In this document: positions 40,990-50,101 of the stretch, in pieces | Layout of the letters: every line of letters starts with the position of its first letter | Numbering within the stretch: position 1 is the stretch's first letter | From: UMGS1279 sp045630265 | Lineage (GTDB): Bacteria; Bacillota; Clostridia; Oscillospirales; Acutalibacteraceae | Length of the DNA: 64,000 nucleotides | Reading direction: 5' to 3' | NCBI GenBank assembly: GCA_045630265.1 | Contig: JAZQSV010000014.1 | Coordinates: 1 to 64,000, forward strand | Translations under genes and position numbers: made by a program | Notes under the pieces: generated by a model | The model's input: the letters and a program-made list of their open reading frames with translations, nothing else | Databases searched by the model: none | What the model was told of the DNA's origin: nothing

Positions 40990-42185
40990 TAGTATTTTTC
41001 TCCTTTTTCTTCGCACTTAATTCTCTCCCATAGCGGGGACATTTCTCTAAGACGCGCCAAGATATCAGGCAGGACAGAGAGAATATATTTTGCATCCTCT
41101 AAGGTGTTTTCATCGCTAAAGCTAAGACGTAAAGAGCCGTGAGCAATTTCGTGGGGGAGACCAATGCTAAGAAGTACGTGGCTCGGGTCAAGCGAACCTG
41201 AAGTACAGGCCGAGCCCGAGGAAGCGCAAACACCCTTCAAATCAAGCATCAAAAGAAGAGACTCACCCTCTACACCCTCAAAGCAAAGACTAACGTTACC
41301 GGGAAGTCGATTGGTTTTATCGCCGTTTAGGCGGCTTCTTTCAATTTTCAAAGCATTTTCTATAATATAGTCACGGATTTCGGTTAGCTTTTTAGCCCTT
41401 TCATCCATAGTAGAAACGGCAAGCTCAATAGCGGCGCCAAGACCCACAATACCGGCGGTGTTTTCGGTACCTGCCCTGCGACCTTTTTCCTGTGCACCAC
41501 CATCAATAAGGTTAGGGATAATAACGCCCTTTCTAATATAAAGTGCGCCAACACCTTTTGGTCCGTGGAATTTGTGCGCCGACATTGAAAGCATATCAAT
41601 TTTAGCGTCCTGCACGTCAATAGGAAGGTTTCCAACCGCTTGAACAGCATCGGTATGGAACAAAACACGGTGCTTTGCACAAATTTCGCCGATTTCTTTT
41701 ATGGGCTGAATTGTGCCGATTTCATTATTGGCATACATAATTGTAACAAGGGCGGTATCTTCTCTAATAGCGGCCTCAAGCTCTTCCACTCTTACAAGGC
41801 CGTCGTTATGCACGTTCAAAAGTGTAATTTCAAAGCCCTGCTTTTTAAGCTTATCAAGGCAGTGGAGTACGGCGTGGTGCTCAAAAGCGGTAGAGATTAT
41901 GTGCTTCTTGCCTTTTTTTGCCATTGCCTCTGCGGCGCCCTTAATGGCCCAGTTGTCGGCCTCGCTTCCGCCGCTTGTAAAGTAAATTTCGGCGGGGGAG
42001 GCGGCGCCAATGGCCTTTGCAACCTGCTCCCTTGCAGTTGTTACCGCCGCCTTTGCCTTATTTCCAAAAGCATAAAGACTTGAGGCATTACCATACTGCT
42101 CGGTAAGGTAGGGCAGCATTTTATTTAAAACCTCAGGATGAAGTGAGGTTGTAGCGGCATTATCCGCATAAATGAATTTTGACAT
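40989..42185 (-). CDS. nifS: Cysteine desulfurase (NifS/IscS)
   Basis: This PLP enzyme takes sulfur from cysteine for Fe-S clusters and other thio-cofactors. The 398-residue protein shows IYADNAATTSLHPEV, TSGGSEADNWAIKG, the PLP-Lys motif SMSAHKFHGPKGVGALY and the catalytic Cys loop GVCASSGSACTSGSLDPSHVL (read in parts). It is co-transcribed with iscU downstream. No IscR gene lies next to it, but a palindrome sits between its promoter boxes. The demand for Fe-S clusters by the radical SAM and PduS/PduT proteins here is high. Confidence 0.95.
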   Translation of the reverse strand: MSKFIYADNAATTSLHPEVLNKMLPYLTEQYGNASSLYAFGNKAKAAVTTAREQVAKAIGAASPAEIYFTSGGSEADNWAIKGAAEAMAKKGKKHIISTAFEHHAVLHCLDKLKKQGFEITLLNVHNDGLVRVEELEAAIREDTALVTIMYANNEIGTIQPIKEIGEICAKHRVLFHTDAVQAVGNLPIDVQDAKIDMLSMSAHKFHGPKGVGALYIRKGVIIPNLIDGGAQEKGRRAGTENTAGIVGLGAAIELAVSTMDERAKKLTEIRDYIIENALKIERSRLNGDKTNRLPGNVSLCFEGVEGESLLLMLDLKGVCASSGSACTSGSLDPSHVLLSIGLPHEIAHGSLRLSFSDENTLEDAKYILSVLPDILARLREMSPLWERIKCEEKGEKY

Positions 42186-42216
42186 AGATTTTACTTCCTT
42201 TAAGGTTTAAACTAAT

Positions 42217-42254
42217 TATATTGTATACCATTTTAGTATACTTTGCAACAGTAT
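42217..42254 (-). promoter_or_regulatory. nifS-iscU promoter with internal palindrome
   Basis: On the minus strand, TTGCAA and TACAAT are 17 bases apart. Between them lies GTATAC-N7-GTATAC (42223-42241). A palindrome in the spacer is a classic repressor site; Rrf2-family regulators such as IscR or CymR are candidates, but none is encoded nearby. Confidence 0.55.
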
Positions 42255-42295
42255 TTTGTTAAATTTATGAAAATAATGTTATTTTGCATAAAAAA

Positions 42296-42327
42296 GAAGT
42301 GGTAAAGGTTTTATCCCTTACCACTTT
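42296..42327 (-). terminator. Terminator of the sugar-kinase gene
   Basis: On the minus strand AAGTGGTAAGGG pairs with CCTTTACCACTT (one mismatch), followed by a run of T. It lies 13 bases after the NahK-like gene. Confidence 0.8.
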
Positions 42328-42339
42328 TGTAGTGTTTGT

Positions 42340-43434
42340 TTATCCCTTACAGTACTTTTTAACGTATGCCTTCATTTCATCCCAATGTTTTTCCATTTCG
42401 GCTACAAGCTTCATTTGGTTTCTTGTACGGTCCAGGTTGTGTTTTTCGTGGGTACATTTAAAATATGTATCACCGTTTAGGTAGTCGGTTAAAAAGCGCA
42501 TACCACATTCAAAGGTCATCATCTTAGCGCCCTCGGGCAGGAGCATAATCTCACTGTCGGGCAGACTACCGCCGCAACCGGTTAAAAATCCGTCGGTGTA
42601 GGCCTTGAACATTTCCATATCAAAGTTTACTTTTGAAAGGTCGGGGTCATCCTCGGCGGTGGTGTTGGCGCCAAAGCGAATAGCATCACCAAAGTCGGTT
42701 ACCGAAAATCCCGGCATTGTGGTATCAAGGTCAATAACGCAGCAAGCTTTTCTTGTATCGTTATCAAACAAAACATTGTTAATTTTAGTGTCATTATGTG
42801 TAACGCGAAGGGGAAGTTCACCCTTTTTATTTGCATCAAAAAGACAGTTGCAAAAATCCTTCCTTGCTTTAATAAACTCAAGCTCGGAGGTAACCTCGTC
42901 CAAACGGCCTGCAAGGTTATTTTCCACTGCCTCCATAAGCATTTCATAGCGCCAAGGTGTGTTGTGGAAGTTGGGAATTGTTTCGCCAAGCTTTTCAACG
43001 GGGAAGTTTGCAAGGTCGCGCTGGAATTTACCAAAGGCGCGGCCGCTTTCATAAAAGTCTTCCTTAGTTTCGGGGGCGTTAAGTGTTAGCGAATTTTCAA
43101 CAAATACGTAAAGGCGCCAACAAACACTATGCTTATCGGTTGTGTGATATTTGCCACCTTTTGTAATAACGGGTGTTAAAACGTGGTTTGGGTTGGCTTC
43201 GGTTTGTAAGAGATATTTTGTAATCTCCGAAATGTTGTTCATTAAAAGGTCGGGGTCTTTAAAAACTGAGGTGTTAATTGCCTGCAAAATATAACGCTTT
43301 TCCTCGTCACCTTTTTTGCAGGTGGCAAGGTATGTGCTGTTTATAAGTCCCTGTCCGTAGGGTTCAATCCCTAAAAGCTCACCCTCATATAAAAATTCTT
43401 TAACTGCTTCGGTAGGTAATTTTTGCTTTTGCAT
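42340..43434 (-). CDS. Phosphotransferase, N-acetylhexosamine 1-kinase (NahK)-like
   Basis: This 364-residue protein has the aminoglycoside-phosphotransferase/choline-kinase fold. The catalytic loop VTHNDTKINNVLFD and the metal-binding CVIDLDTTMPGF closely resemble Bifidobacterium NahK, which phosphorylates GlcNAc/GalNAc at C1 in mucin and milk-glycan use. The N-terminal GQGLINSTYLA corresponds to the ATP-binding strand pair. A sugar 1-kinase role is thus likely; the exact sugar is not proven. The start is the ATG ending at 43434 behind TTGGAGGATTTTTCT. It has its own terminator. Confidence 0.82.
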   Translation of the reverse strand: MQKQKLPTEAVKEFLYEGELLGIEPYGQGLINSTYLATCKKGDEEKRYILQAINTSVFKDPDLLMNNISEITKYLLQTEANPNHVLTPVITKGGKYHTTDKHSVCWRLYVFVENSLTLNAPETKEDFYESGRAFGKFQRDLANFPVEKLGETIPNFHNTPWRYEMLMEAVENNLAGRLDEVTSELEFIKARKDFCNCLFDANKKGELPLRVTHNDTKINNVLFDNDTRKACCVIDLDTTMPGFSVTDFGDAIRFGANTTAEDDPDLSKVNFDMEMFKAYTDGFLTGCGGSLPDSEIMLLPEGAKMMTFECGMRFLTDYLNGDTYFKCTHEKHNLDRTRNQMKLVAEMEKHWDEMKAYVKKYCKG

Positions 43435-43591
43435 AGAAAAATCCTCCAAATACAAATTCTGGTTGCCACCATTTATTATAAAAGATTTTATTGCATTTTG
43501 CAACAAAAAATAGTAGAATTATTTTGAAAAGGGTAAAAAGAGTGTTTTTTTGCCCTATTTTGAGCACAAGAATTATTAAAAAGGAGAAGTT

Positions 43592-45679
43592 ATGGCTAGG
43601 TTAAAGGAAAGAAATTTCAGTAGTGAACAGATAGCACCTGCTGATAATGAATCTACTAAACCCCGCTTTTTTAGTAGGGATAAGCTTACGTTTTTGGTGC
43701 TTCCTATTACTGTTATTTTAATGGAAATAATACTTAAAATATGTACAGTTCCTTCCTTTTTTAATTTGGGTCTTGTTTTTATGCCCCTTTTTTCTATTTC
43801 ATGTGGACTGTTTTTAGGTATAATAGCTTCTTTTTTCGGCGACAAGGCAGGTAATATTTTGGCAAGGGTTTTTGCCTTTTTGTTGGCGGTGCTTTACTCC
43901 ACGCAAACCGTTTATCATTGGTGTTTTGATAAATACCTTATTCTTTATTCTGTAGGTGCGGGCGGTGCCGACCAAATTATTGAGGACGGGCTTTTAGAAC
44001 AAACTATTAAAACAATTAAGGCCTGCGCACTACCTATTCTTTTATATTTCGCTGTTGCAGTAACAGCATCTTTAGTTATTGGCAGATGGGGCCTTTCCTT
44101 TAAAAAGCTTAGGTTTAAAAAGGGTGCACTAGCACTGCTTGGAAACCTTATCTACCATTTGCTTATACTATTACTTATTATCTTAATTCCCTATTCAAGA
44201 GAGGTATATACCCAAGTATTCGACCCCAATATTACGGTTGGAATGTTTGGCCTTATACAGACAGAGGTAAGCGATTTTAAATATAACGTTTTAAATCTGG
44301 GCAGTAGTTCGGATATAGATGAGTACAAAGATACTTCTTCTAATATAGAGGAAGTAATAAAGCCCGAGCCGCCACTACCTGATTATTCGCCTTGGGTTAT
44401 GGATATCAACTTTGAGCTGTTAATGGAAAATGAAACCAACAAAGCCATTGACAGTTTGCATAAGTATTTTTCCACCAGGCAGCCAACCTATAAAAACGAT
44501 TATACAGGTAAGTATAAAGATTATAACCTAATTTATATTACGGCGGAAGGGTTTTCACAGTATGCTATTCATCCCACCCTTACTCCGACACTTTATAAAA
44601 TGTATCAAAATGGTTACCAGTTTGAGAATTTCTACACGCCTATTTGGGGTGTCAGCACCTCCGACGGTGAGTATGTAAACTGTACGGGACTTTTGCCAAA
44701 ATCAGGTGTCTGGAGCTTTTACCGCTCGGGCGAACAGCAAAATAATATGCTCTTTACTATGGGAAGACAGTTCCTTAAAATGGGTGTAGAAAACGTTTAT
44801 GCATATCATCCTCATACATATTCTTACTACCATAGGGATATATCCCATCCCAACATGGGCTATATTTATAAGGGTGTGGGCAACGGTCTGGAGGATAAAA
44901 TAACAAAATGCTGGCCTGAAAGTGACCTGGAGATGATAGAGGCCACCGCCGATGAGTATATAACTGCCGACAAGCAGTTCCATGCATATTATATGTCGGT
45001 TAGCGGACATTTGGAATATTCATTTACCGGTAACAGTATGGCCAAGAAAAATAAGGAAGCGGTGGCAGGTCTTGAGGCATCTGAGGCTGTAAAAGCGTAT
45101 TATGCCTGTAATATAGAACTAGACAAAGCAATGGAAACGCTGATTTCAAAACTTGAGGCCGCAGGTGTTGCCGATAAAACCCTTATTGTTATTTCTCCCG
45201 ACCACTATCCTTATGGTTTAGAGGATAAAGAGAGTGAAAATAAATACCACTATTTTGATGAGCTCGCCGGGCATCAAATTGAAACCAATTTTGAGCTTTA
45301 TAAAAGTGTGCTTTTAATGTATAGTCCCTCTATGACCGAAGGGGTCAGGGTAGAAAAATACTGTAGCAGCTTGGATATAGTTCCAACCCTTTCGAACCTT
45401 TTCGGAATGGAGTATGATTCACGCCTTTTAATGGGTAGGGATATTTTCTCGACCTCCGACCAGCTGGTGGTTTTTGCTAATCGCAGCTTTATAACCGAAA
45501 AGGGAATGTACAACTCGGTAACCAGGGAGTTTACGCCCTTTGAGGGAGTGGTTTTGGAGGACGAACAGACCTATATTTCCGATATGAAAAACGAGGTTAA
45601 TAATATGTTTGTTGCCTCGGCAGGAATTTTAGATAAGGATTATTACGGCATTTTATTCGGCACCAAAAAGGAAAGATAA
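43592..45679 (+). CDS. LTA synthase family membrane sulfatase/phosphoglycerol transferase
   Basis: This 695-residue protein has about five N-terminal membrane helices (about 30-220) and an extracellular sulfatase-fold domain. The catalytic Thr region GVSTSDGEYVNC, the metal-site VISPDHYPYGL and the substrate-site HAYYMSVSGHLEYSF segment are as in LtaS-type enzymes. These transfer glycerol phosphate from phosphatidylglycerol to a lipid or glycan. It could make lipoteichoic acid or decorate another polymer. The RBS is AAAAAGGAGAAGTT. Confidence 0.88.
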   Translation: MARLKERNFSSEQIAPADNESTKPRFFSRDKLTFLVLPITVILMEIILKICTVPSFFNLGLVFMPLFSISCGLFLGIIASFFGDKAGNILARVFAFLLAVLYSTQTVYHWCFDKYLILYSVGAGGADQIIEDGLLEQTIKTIKACALPILLYFAVAVTASLVIGRWGLSFKKLRFKKGALALLGNLIYHLLILLLIILIPYSREVYTQVFDPNITVGMFGLIQTEVSDFKYNVLNLGSSSDIDEYKDTSSNIEEVIKPEPPLPDYSPWVMDINFELLMENETNKAIDSLHKYFSTRQPTYKNDYTGKYKDYNLIYITAEGFSQYAIHPTLTPTLYKMYQNGYQFENFYTPIWGVSTSDGEYVNCTGLLPKSGVWSFYRSGEQQNNMLFTMGRQFLKMGVENVYAYHPHTYSYYHRDISHPNMGYIYKGVGNGLEDKITKCWPESDLEMIEATADEYITADKQFHAYYMSVSGHLEYSFTGNSMAKKNKEAVAGLEASEAVKAYYACNIELDKAMETLISKLEAAGVADKTLIVISPDHYPYGLEDKESENKYHYFDELAGHQIETNFELYKSVLLMYSPSMTEGVRVEKYCSSLDIVPTLSNLFGMEYDSRLLMGRDIFSTSDQLVVFANRSFITEKGMYNSVTREFTPFEGVVLEDEQTYISDMKNEVNNMFVASAGILDKDYYGILFGTKKER

Positions 45680-45724
45680 AAAATAAATATTGCTTTTTAG
45701 GTAAAAATCTTTTATAATACCATT

Positions 45725-46091
45725 TGCGAGTAGGCCAAACGGCTGCGTACTTTTAGTATGAGGAAAGTCCGAGCTTCACAGGGCAGGATAGCGGCTAACC
45801 GCCGCCGAGGGCGACCTTAGGACAAGTGCAACAGAAATATACCGCCGCAAAGCTTTCTTAAAGATTGAATTCGGCATTGCCGATGCCTTTGCGGTAAGGG
45901 TGGAAAGGCGAGGTAAGAGCTCACCGGACGTGTAGGAGACTATGCGCCCCTGTAAACTCTATCCGAAGCAACACCGATCGGAACTATACATCTGCCCGAT
46001 GTGTTCCAACGGGTGGCTGGAGCGGGGTAGCAATACACCGCCAAGATAGATAGCCGTTCACGACAGAACTCGGCTTACAGACCTACTCGCA
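45725..46091 (+). ncRNA. rnpB: RNase P RNA, class A
   Basis: The catalytic RNA that trims the 5' ends of tRNA precursors. The 5' strand TGCGAGTAGG (45725-45734) pairs with CCTACTCGCA (46082-46091) as helix P1. Conserved core segments are visible: GAGGAAAGTCCGAGCTTC (P4 region) near 45760, ACAGAAATATACCGCC at about 45831, GGTAAGAGCTCACCGG at about 45911, and GACAGAACTCGGCTTACAG near 46063. The ACAGAAA..ACCGCC form fits class A rather than the Bacillus class B. A terminator follows. Confidence 0.96.
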
Positions 46092-46110
46092 GTGGAATTT
46101 TATAGTATTT

Positions 46111-46145
46111 AAGGCGTGGCTTAGTAGAAGCCGCGCCTTATTTTT
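46111..46145 (+). terminator. rnpB terminator
   Basis: AAGGCGTGGCTT (46111-46122) pairs with AAGCCGCGCCTT (46128-46139, one G-T pair), followed by T residues. Confidence 0.88.
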
Positions 46146-46162
46146 ATATTGACCGCTTTTGC

Positions 46163-46209
46163 TTGAAAAGAAAAATAAAATGTGTTATACTGTATTTGCG
46201 AATCGCAAG
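46163..46209 (+). promoter_or_regulatory. Promoter of the GT2 gene, with a short palindrome
   Basis: TTGAAA (46163-46168), 17 bases, TATACT (46186-46191). Just downstream, TTGCG-AAT-CGCAA (about 46196-46208) is a perfect dyad at the expected transcription start and could be an operator. Confidence 0.55.
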
Positions 46210-46246
46210 TGTCGGATCGCTTCAAAAAAAGTAAAAAAGAGTTGAA

Positions 46247-47656
46247 ATGATGTTTGTTTTAAATCTAATTGTCCGCTTTTTTGACTGGATATTCAAAATC
46301 GTTAATATGTTTTATTTTCAGCTGCCTATATATATTGCAACGGGTCTTTTCAAAACAAGGAAGTTTGAAAAGGCCGCTAAGAATCATAAATATGCTATTT
46401 TAGTTGCGGCAAGGAATGAAGAGGCGGTTATTGGTAATCTTTTAAAGAGTATATATTCTCAAACCTACCCCAAAGAGCTTGTAACCGTTTTCGTGGTGGC
46501 AGATAATTGTACAGACAAAACCGCTGAGGTGGTAAGAAATAGCGGAGCTATTTGTTATGAACGTTTTGACGACGAGCACCGCACAAAGGGCTACGCATTA
46601 CAGTTTTTAGTTAAACAGATTGAAAGGGATTACGGAACCCAAAATTTTGAAGGGTATTTTATCTTTGATGCTGATAATATTTTGAAAGAGGACTACATTG
46701 AAAGAATGAACGAGTCCTTTGATGCGGGGGAGAAGATAGTAACCTCCTACCGCCATACAAAGAATTTTAATGACAACTGGATATCGGCCGCCTACGGTAT
46801 ACACTGGCTTCGTACCGTCCGCACAGAGCATAGGGCAAGGTCGGTTTTTCGGCTTGCTTGCCGCGTTCAGGGAACGGGATTTTTGTTTGCGAGCGAAATT
46901 ATTAAGGATGGTTGGAACTACGTTAGACTTACCGAGGACCGTTCTTTTTGTGCCGATGCGGTTGCGAATGGATATAGAATTTCCTTTAATTATGATGCTG
47001 TTTTTTATGATGAGCAACCCACAGATTTAAAGATTGCAATGAGGCAAAGAATTCGTTGGGCTAAGGGCAATTTGCAGTCCTTTACAGAATCAAGCGGAAA
47101 ACTGTTCTTACATATCTTCCATATAAATAAGGATAAGAAGAGTAGGGATAAATCCTTTTTTAAAAGGTTTTTTCAAAATTTGCACTATCGGTTTATGAGC
47201 TTTGATATGCTAACCGTTACTTTCCCATACCCTTTAATTACTTTTATAAAACGAATAGTCGTGGATTTTTTGGGACTGGCACTTTTTTATATTTTTGATG
47301 CCGAAGCACAAACGGGTGTAATGTCATATATAGTCGAAAAAATATGGAATATTTTTGGCGACGGAGCAGTTATAAACAAAACGCAAACGGGTATTATACT
47401 TTTAGTGCTGGCAATTATTTTTGAACTTGCCTCTAACTGGATTTTTAATTCCTTCTATGCCGCATTTATACTTATTACCGAACGCAAGCGTTTGCCACGC
47501 ATTAAATGGTACAAAGGGGTTATTTACTGCCTTGGCTTTCCGTTTTTTGATTTTGTTGGCGAAATAGCAATGTTTATTGCACTTGTAACCAAGGTGGAAT
47601 GGAAACCGATTCCGCACAATTCCAATATAGGTTTAGAGGAGCTTAGCACAAAATAG
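46247..47656 (+). CDS. Membrane glycosyltransferase family 2
   Basis: This 469-residue processive-type glycosyltransferase has an N-terminal membrane helix (about 5-35). The cytoplasmic GT2 domain shows ILVAARNEEAVIGNLL, the DxD-type FIFDADNIL, TEDRSFCADAVANGY and the QxxRW motif RQRIRWAKGNLQ. Further membrane helices lie at about 320-450. Such enzymes build or extrude cell-surface polysaccharide; the product is unknown. It lies between rnpB and an alpha/beta hydrolase, with envelope genes on both sides. Confidence 0.9.
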   Translation: MMFVLNLIVRFFDWIFKIVNMFYFQLPIYIATGLFKTRKFEKAAKNHKYAILVAARNEEAVIGNLLKSIYSQTYPKELVTVFVVADNCTDKTAEVVRNSGAICYERFDDEHRTKGYALQFLVKQIERDYGTQNFEGYFIFDADNILKEDYIERMNESFDAGEKIVTSYRHTKNFNDNWISAAYGIHWLRTVRTEHRARSVFRLACRVQGTGFLFASEIIKDGWNYVRLTEDRSFCADAVANGYRISFNYDAVFYDEQPTDLKIAMRQRIRWAKGNLQSFTESSGKLFLHIFHINKDKKSRDKSFFKRFFQNLHYRFMSFDMLTVTFPYPLITFIKRIVVDFLGLALFYIFDAEAQTGVMSYIVEKIWNIFGDGAVINKTQTGIILLVLAIIFELASNWIFNSFYAAFILITERKRLPRIKWYKGVIYCLGFPFFDFVGEIAMFIALVTKVEWKPIPHNSNIGLEELSTK

Positions 47657-47680
47657 TAATAGCTAAAGGAGGTTGTGTAT

Positions 47681-48613
47681 ATGTGGATTTTAATTGTGGT
47701 TTTAGCGCTTATTCTACTTATTTTAGGCGCGGCCTACGCAACCTTTTTTATAGCTTTTTATTCTAATCCAAAAAAAACGGGAGAGATTTTGGGAGCCCCT
47801 CCGGGGGATGTTTACAAGCCACACTACGAAAGGTTTGGGCAGCTTATAAACGAGTTTAAGGAAATTCCTTTTGAGGGAGTATATATAAAGGCAAAGGACG
47901 GCACCAAGCTTTTTGCAAGGTATTACCACGTTAATGACGGTGCCCCGCTTCAAATTCAGTGCCACGGCTATAGAGGAAGCGGATATAGGGATTTCTGCGG
48001 TGGCAACAAAATAGCAAGGGAAATGGGTCATAATACTTTGCTTATTGACCAACGTGCATGTGGCAATAGTGGTGGCAGGGCAATAACTTTTGGCATTAAA
48101 GAAAGACAGGATTTGCTTTGTTGGATTAATTATGCGGTAGAGCGCTTTGGAAGCGAGGTTAGAATTTTCCTTTGCGGTGTTTCAATGGGCGGCTCAACCG
48201 TTATAATGGTAAGCGATATGGATTTACCCAAAAATGTTGTGGGTATAGTTGCAGACTGCCCCTTTTCCGACCCTAAGGAGATTATTGCCAAGGTGTCCGA
48301 TGACCTTAAAATTCCTTCCAAGCTTTCAATGCCGTTTATTCGGCTTGGAGCCAGAATTTACGGTGGTTTTAATTTAAATGAAGCATCGGCCATTAATAGT
48401 ATTAAAAACGCAAAGGTCCCCATTTTGCTTATTCACGGGGAGGAGGATGGGTTTGTTCCCTGTGCTATGAGTGATGCACTGGCCAGCGCTGCCAAGGGCA
48501 AGGTGATTTATGAAAAGTTCCCGCTTGCCAACCACGGAATATCCTATATAATTGATACAGATAGGTACCAAAAGGCGACCAAAAGTTTTATTGATAGCTG
48601 TATAAATATATAG
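47681..48613 (+). CDS. Alpha/beta hydrolase, membrane-anchored
   Basis: This 310-residue protein has one N-terminal hydrophobic helix (WILIVVLALILLILGAAYAT). The alpha/beta hydrolase domain follows: QCHGYRGSG (oxyanion strand), LIDQRACGNSGG, nucleophile elbow CGVSMGGSTV, acid in GEEDGFVP and His in ANHGISY. It resembles BAAT/YqkD-type peptidase or esterase families; the substrate is unknown. The start is ATG 47681 after AAAGGAGGTTGTGTAT; a GTG two codons upstream falls too close to the RBS. Confidence 0.88.
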   Translation: MWILIVVLALILLILGAAYATFFIAFYSNPKKTGEILGAPPGDVYKPHYERFGQLINEFKEIPFEGVYIKAKDGTKLFARYYHVNDGAPLQIQCHGYRGSGYRDFCGGNKIAREMGHNTLLIDQRACGNSGGRAITFGIKERQDLLCWINYAVERFGSEVRIFLCGVSMGGSTVIMVSDMDLPKNVVGIVADCPFSDPKEIIAKVSDDLKIPSKLSMPFIRLGARIYGGFNLNEASAINSIKNAKVPILLIHGEEDGFVPCAMSDALASAAKGKVIYEKFPLANHGISYIIDTDRYQKATKSFIDSCINI

Positions 48614-48667
48614 TATCAAAATAAATACCAACAAAAGATAAATAATTTGCACAAAAAAACCTTTAAG

Positions 48668-48690
48668 GGCAACAAAAATTTTTGTTGCCT
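48668..48690. terminator. Terminator hairpin
   Basis: GGCAACAAAAA is directly followed by TTTTTGTTGCC (48668-48689), and a T-rich stretch comes next. It ends the hydrolase transcript. Confidence 0.75.
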
Positions 48691-48715
48691 CTATTTATTT
48701 TTTTGTAAAAAAATA

Positions 48716-48744
48716 TTGCACTGAAAAAAGCTATGTGATATAAT
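48716..48744 (+). promoter_or_regulatory. Promoter of the CofE-like gene
   Basis: TTGCAC (48716-48721), 17 bases, TATAAT (48739-48744), 82 bases before the start codon. Confidence 0.7.
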
Positions 48745-48826
48745 AAATCGTTGGAAAATTTCTGATTTTATAAAAACTTTTTCAAAACTTTTAACCGACT
48801 GTTTTAAACAGAAAGGAAAGATACAA

Positions 48827-50020
48827 ATGGAAAGAAAAGTTGGCACAGTTTCAAGAGGTATCCGTTGTCCTATTATAAGGGAAGGGGACAATCTTGCAGA
48901 AATTGTTACTCAAAGCGTTTTAGAGGCGGCAGCTAGTGAAGGTTTTGCTCTTAGGGATAAAGACGTTATCTCCCTTACCGAGTCCATAGTTGCACGCGCA
49001 CAGGGCAACTACGCAAGCGTTGATGACATTGCCGCCGATATTAAGGCAAAGTTTGGCGAAAATGCTACCGTTGGCGTTATCTTCCCAATTTTGTCCAGAA
49101 ACCGTTTTGCTATTTGCCTTCGCGGTATAGCAAAGGGTGTTAAAAAGGTTGTGCTTATGCTTAGCTACCCTTCCGATGAAGTTGGTAACGAGCTTGTTTC
49201 CTTGGATAAAATTGATGAGGCAGGTGTTAATCCATATAGCGACGTTTTATCACTTGAAAAATACCGTGAGCTTTTCGGTGTTAATAAGCACGAATTTACA
49301 GGTGTTGACTACGTAGAGTATTACGGCGATTTAGTTCGCTCCTGCGGCGCCGAGGTAGAAATTGTTTTCGCAAATCAGGCAAAGGCAATTTTGGATTACA
49401 CCGACTGCGTTTTGAACTGCGATATTCATACACGTGCCCGAACAAAGCGTATTTTAAAGGCGGCAGGCGCAAAAAAGGTTTTCGGACTTGACGATATTTT
49501 AACTGCCCCCGTAAACGGTAGTGGTTATAATGCAAAATACGGACTTCTTGGTTCTAATAAATCTACTGAGGACAAGATTAAGCTTTTCCCAAATGAGTGT
49601 AAAGACCTTGTTTTGGCAATACAAGATAACGTTTTAAAGGCAACCGGCAAAAAGGTTGAGGTTATGGTTTACGGCGACGGCGCATTTAAGGATCCCCAAG
49701 GTAAAATCTGGGAGCTTGCCGACCCGGTTGTTTCACCTGCTTTTACAGACGGACTTGTTGGAACACCTAATGAGCTTAAACTTAAGTATCTTGCCGATAA
49801 TGATTTTAAAGATCTTTCGGGTGAGGAACTTAAAAAGGCAATTTCCGAAAGCATTAAAGCAAAGGGTAGCGACCTTGTAGGTAATATGGCTTCTCAGGGA
49901 ACAACCCCCCGTCAGCTTACTGACCTTATTGGTTCGCTTTGCGACCTTACAAGTGGCTCTGGAGATAAGGGCACACCTGTAGTTTTGGTTCAGGGCTATT
50001 TCGATAACTATACTAACTAA
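48827..50020 (+). CDS. Coenzyme F420-0:L-glutamate ligase (CofE)-like protein
   Basis: This 397-residue protein has the CofE-like fold: an N-terminal SRGIRCPIIREGDNL, then ALRDKDVISLTESIVARAQGN, the GDGAFKDPQGKIWELADP segment and a C-terminal GNMASQGTTPRQLTDLIGSLCD. CofE adds glutamates to coenzyme F420, but Clostridia of this kind are not known to make F420 and no other F420 gene is visible. Many Firmicutes carry this family, so it probably ligates an amino acid to another acceptor. The start is ATG 48827 behind GAAAGGAAAGATACAA. It is a single-gene unit with its own promoter and terminator. Confidence 0.8.
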   Translation: MERKVGTVSRGIRCPIIREGDNLAEIVTQSVLEAAASEGFALRDKDVISLTESIVARAQGNYASVDDIAADIKAKFGENATVGVIFPILSRNRFAICLRGIAKGVKKVVLMLSYPSDEVGNELVSLDKIDEAGVNPYSDVLSLEKYRELFGVNKHEFTGVDYVEYYGDLVRSCGAEVEIVFANQAKAILDYTDCVLNCDIHTRARTKRILKAAGAKKVFGLDDILTAPVNGSGYNAKYGLLGSNKSTEDKIKLFPNECKDLVLAIQDNVLKATGKKVEVMVYGDGAFKDPQGKIWELADPVVSPAFTDGLVGTPNELKLKYLADNDFKDLSGEELKKAISESIKAKGSDLVGNMASQGTTPRQLTDLIGSLCDLTSGSGDKGTPVVLVQGYFDNYTN

Positions 50021-50040
50021 TTTAATAGGATAAAAATGCG

Positions 50041-50072
50041 CCCACACTTTAAAAAGTGTGGGCATTTCTTTT
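50041..50072. terminator. Terminator
   Basis: CCCACACTTT (50041-50050) pairs with AAAGTGTGGG (50053-50062), followed by a T-rich run. It ends the CofE-like gene and faces spoIIE. Confidence 0.85.
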
Positions 50073-50101
50073 TGCTGTATTTGTGAAAATAATTTAATTT
50101 A

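Noticed and set aside
48614..48826. tRNA or small RNA gene in the 213-base gap
   Set aside because: Only a terminator hairpin and a promoter could be recognised; no cloverleaf or conserved RNA motif was found. I saw no tRNA gene anywhere in the window.
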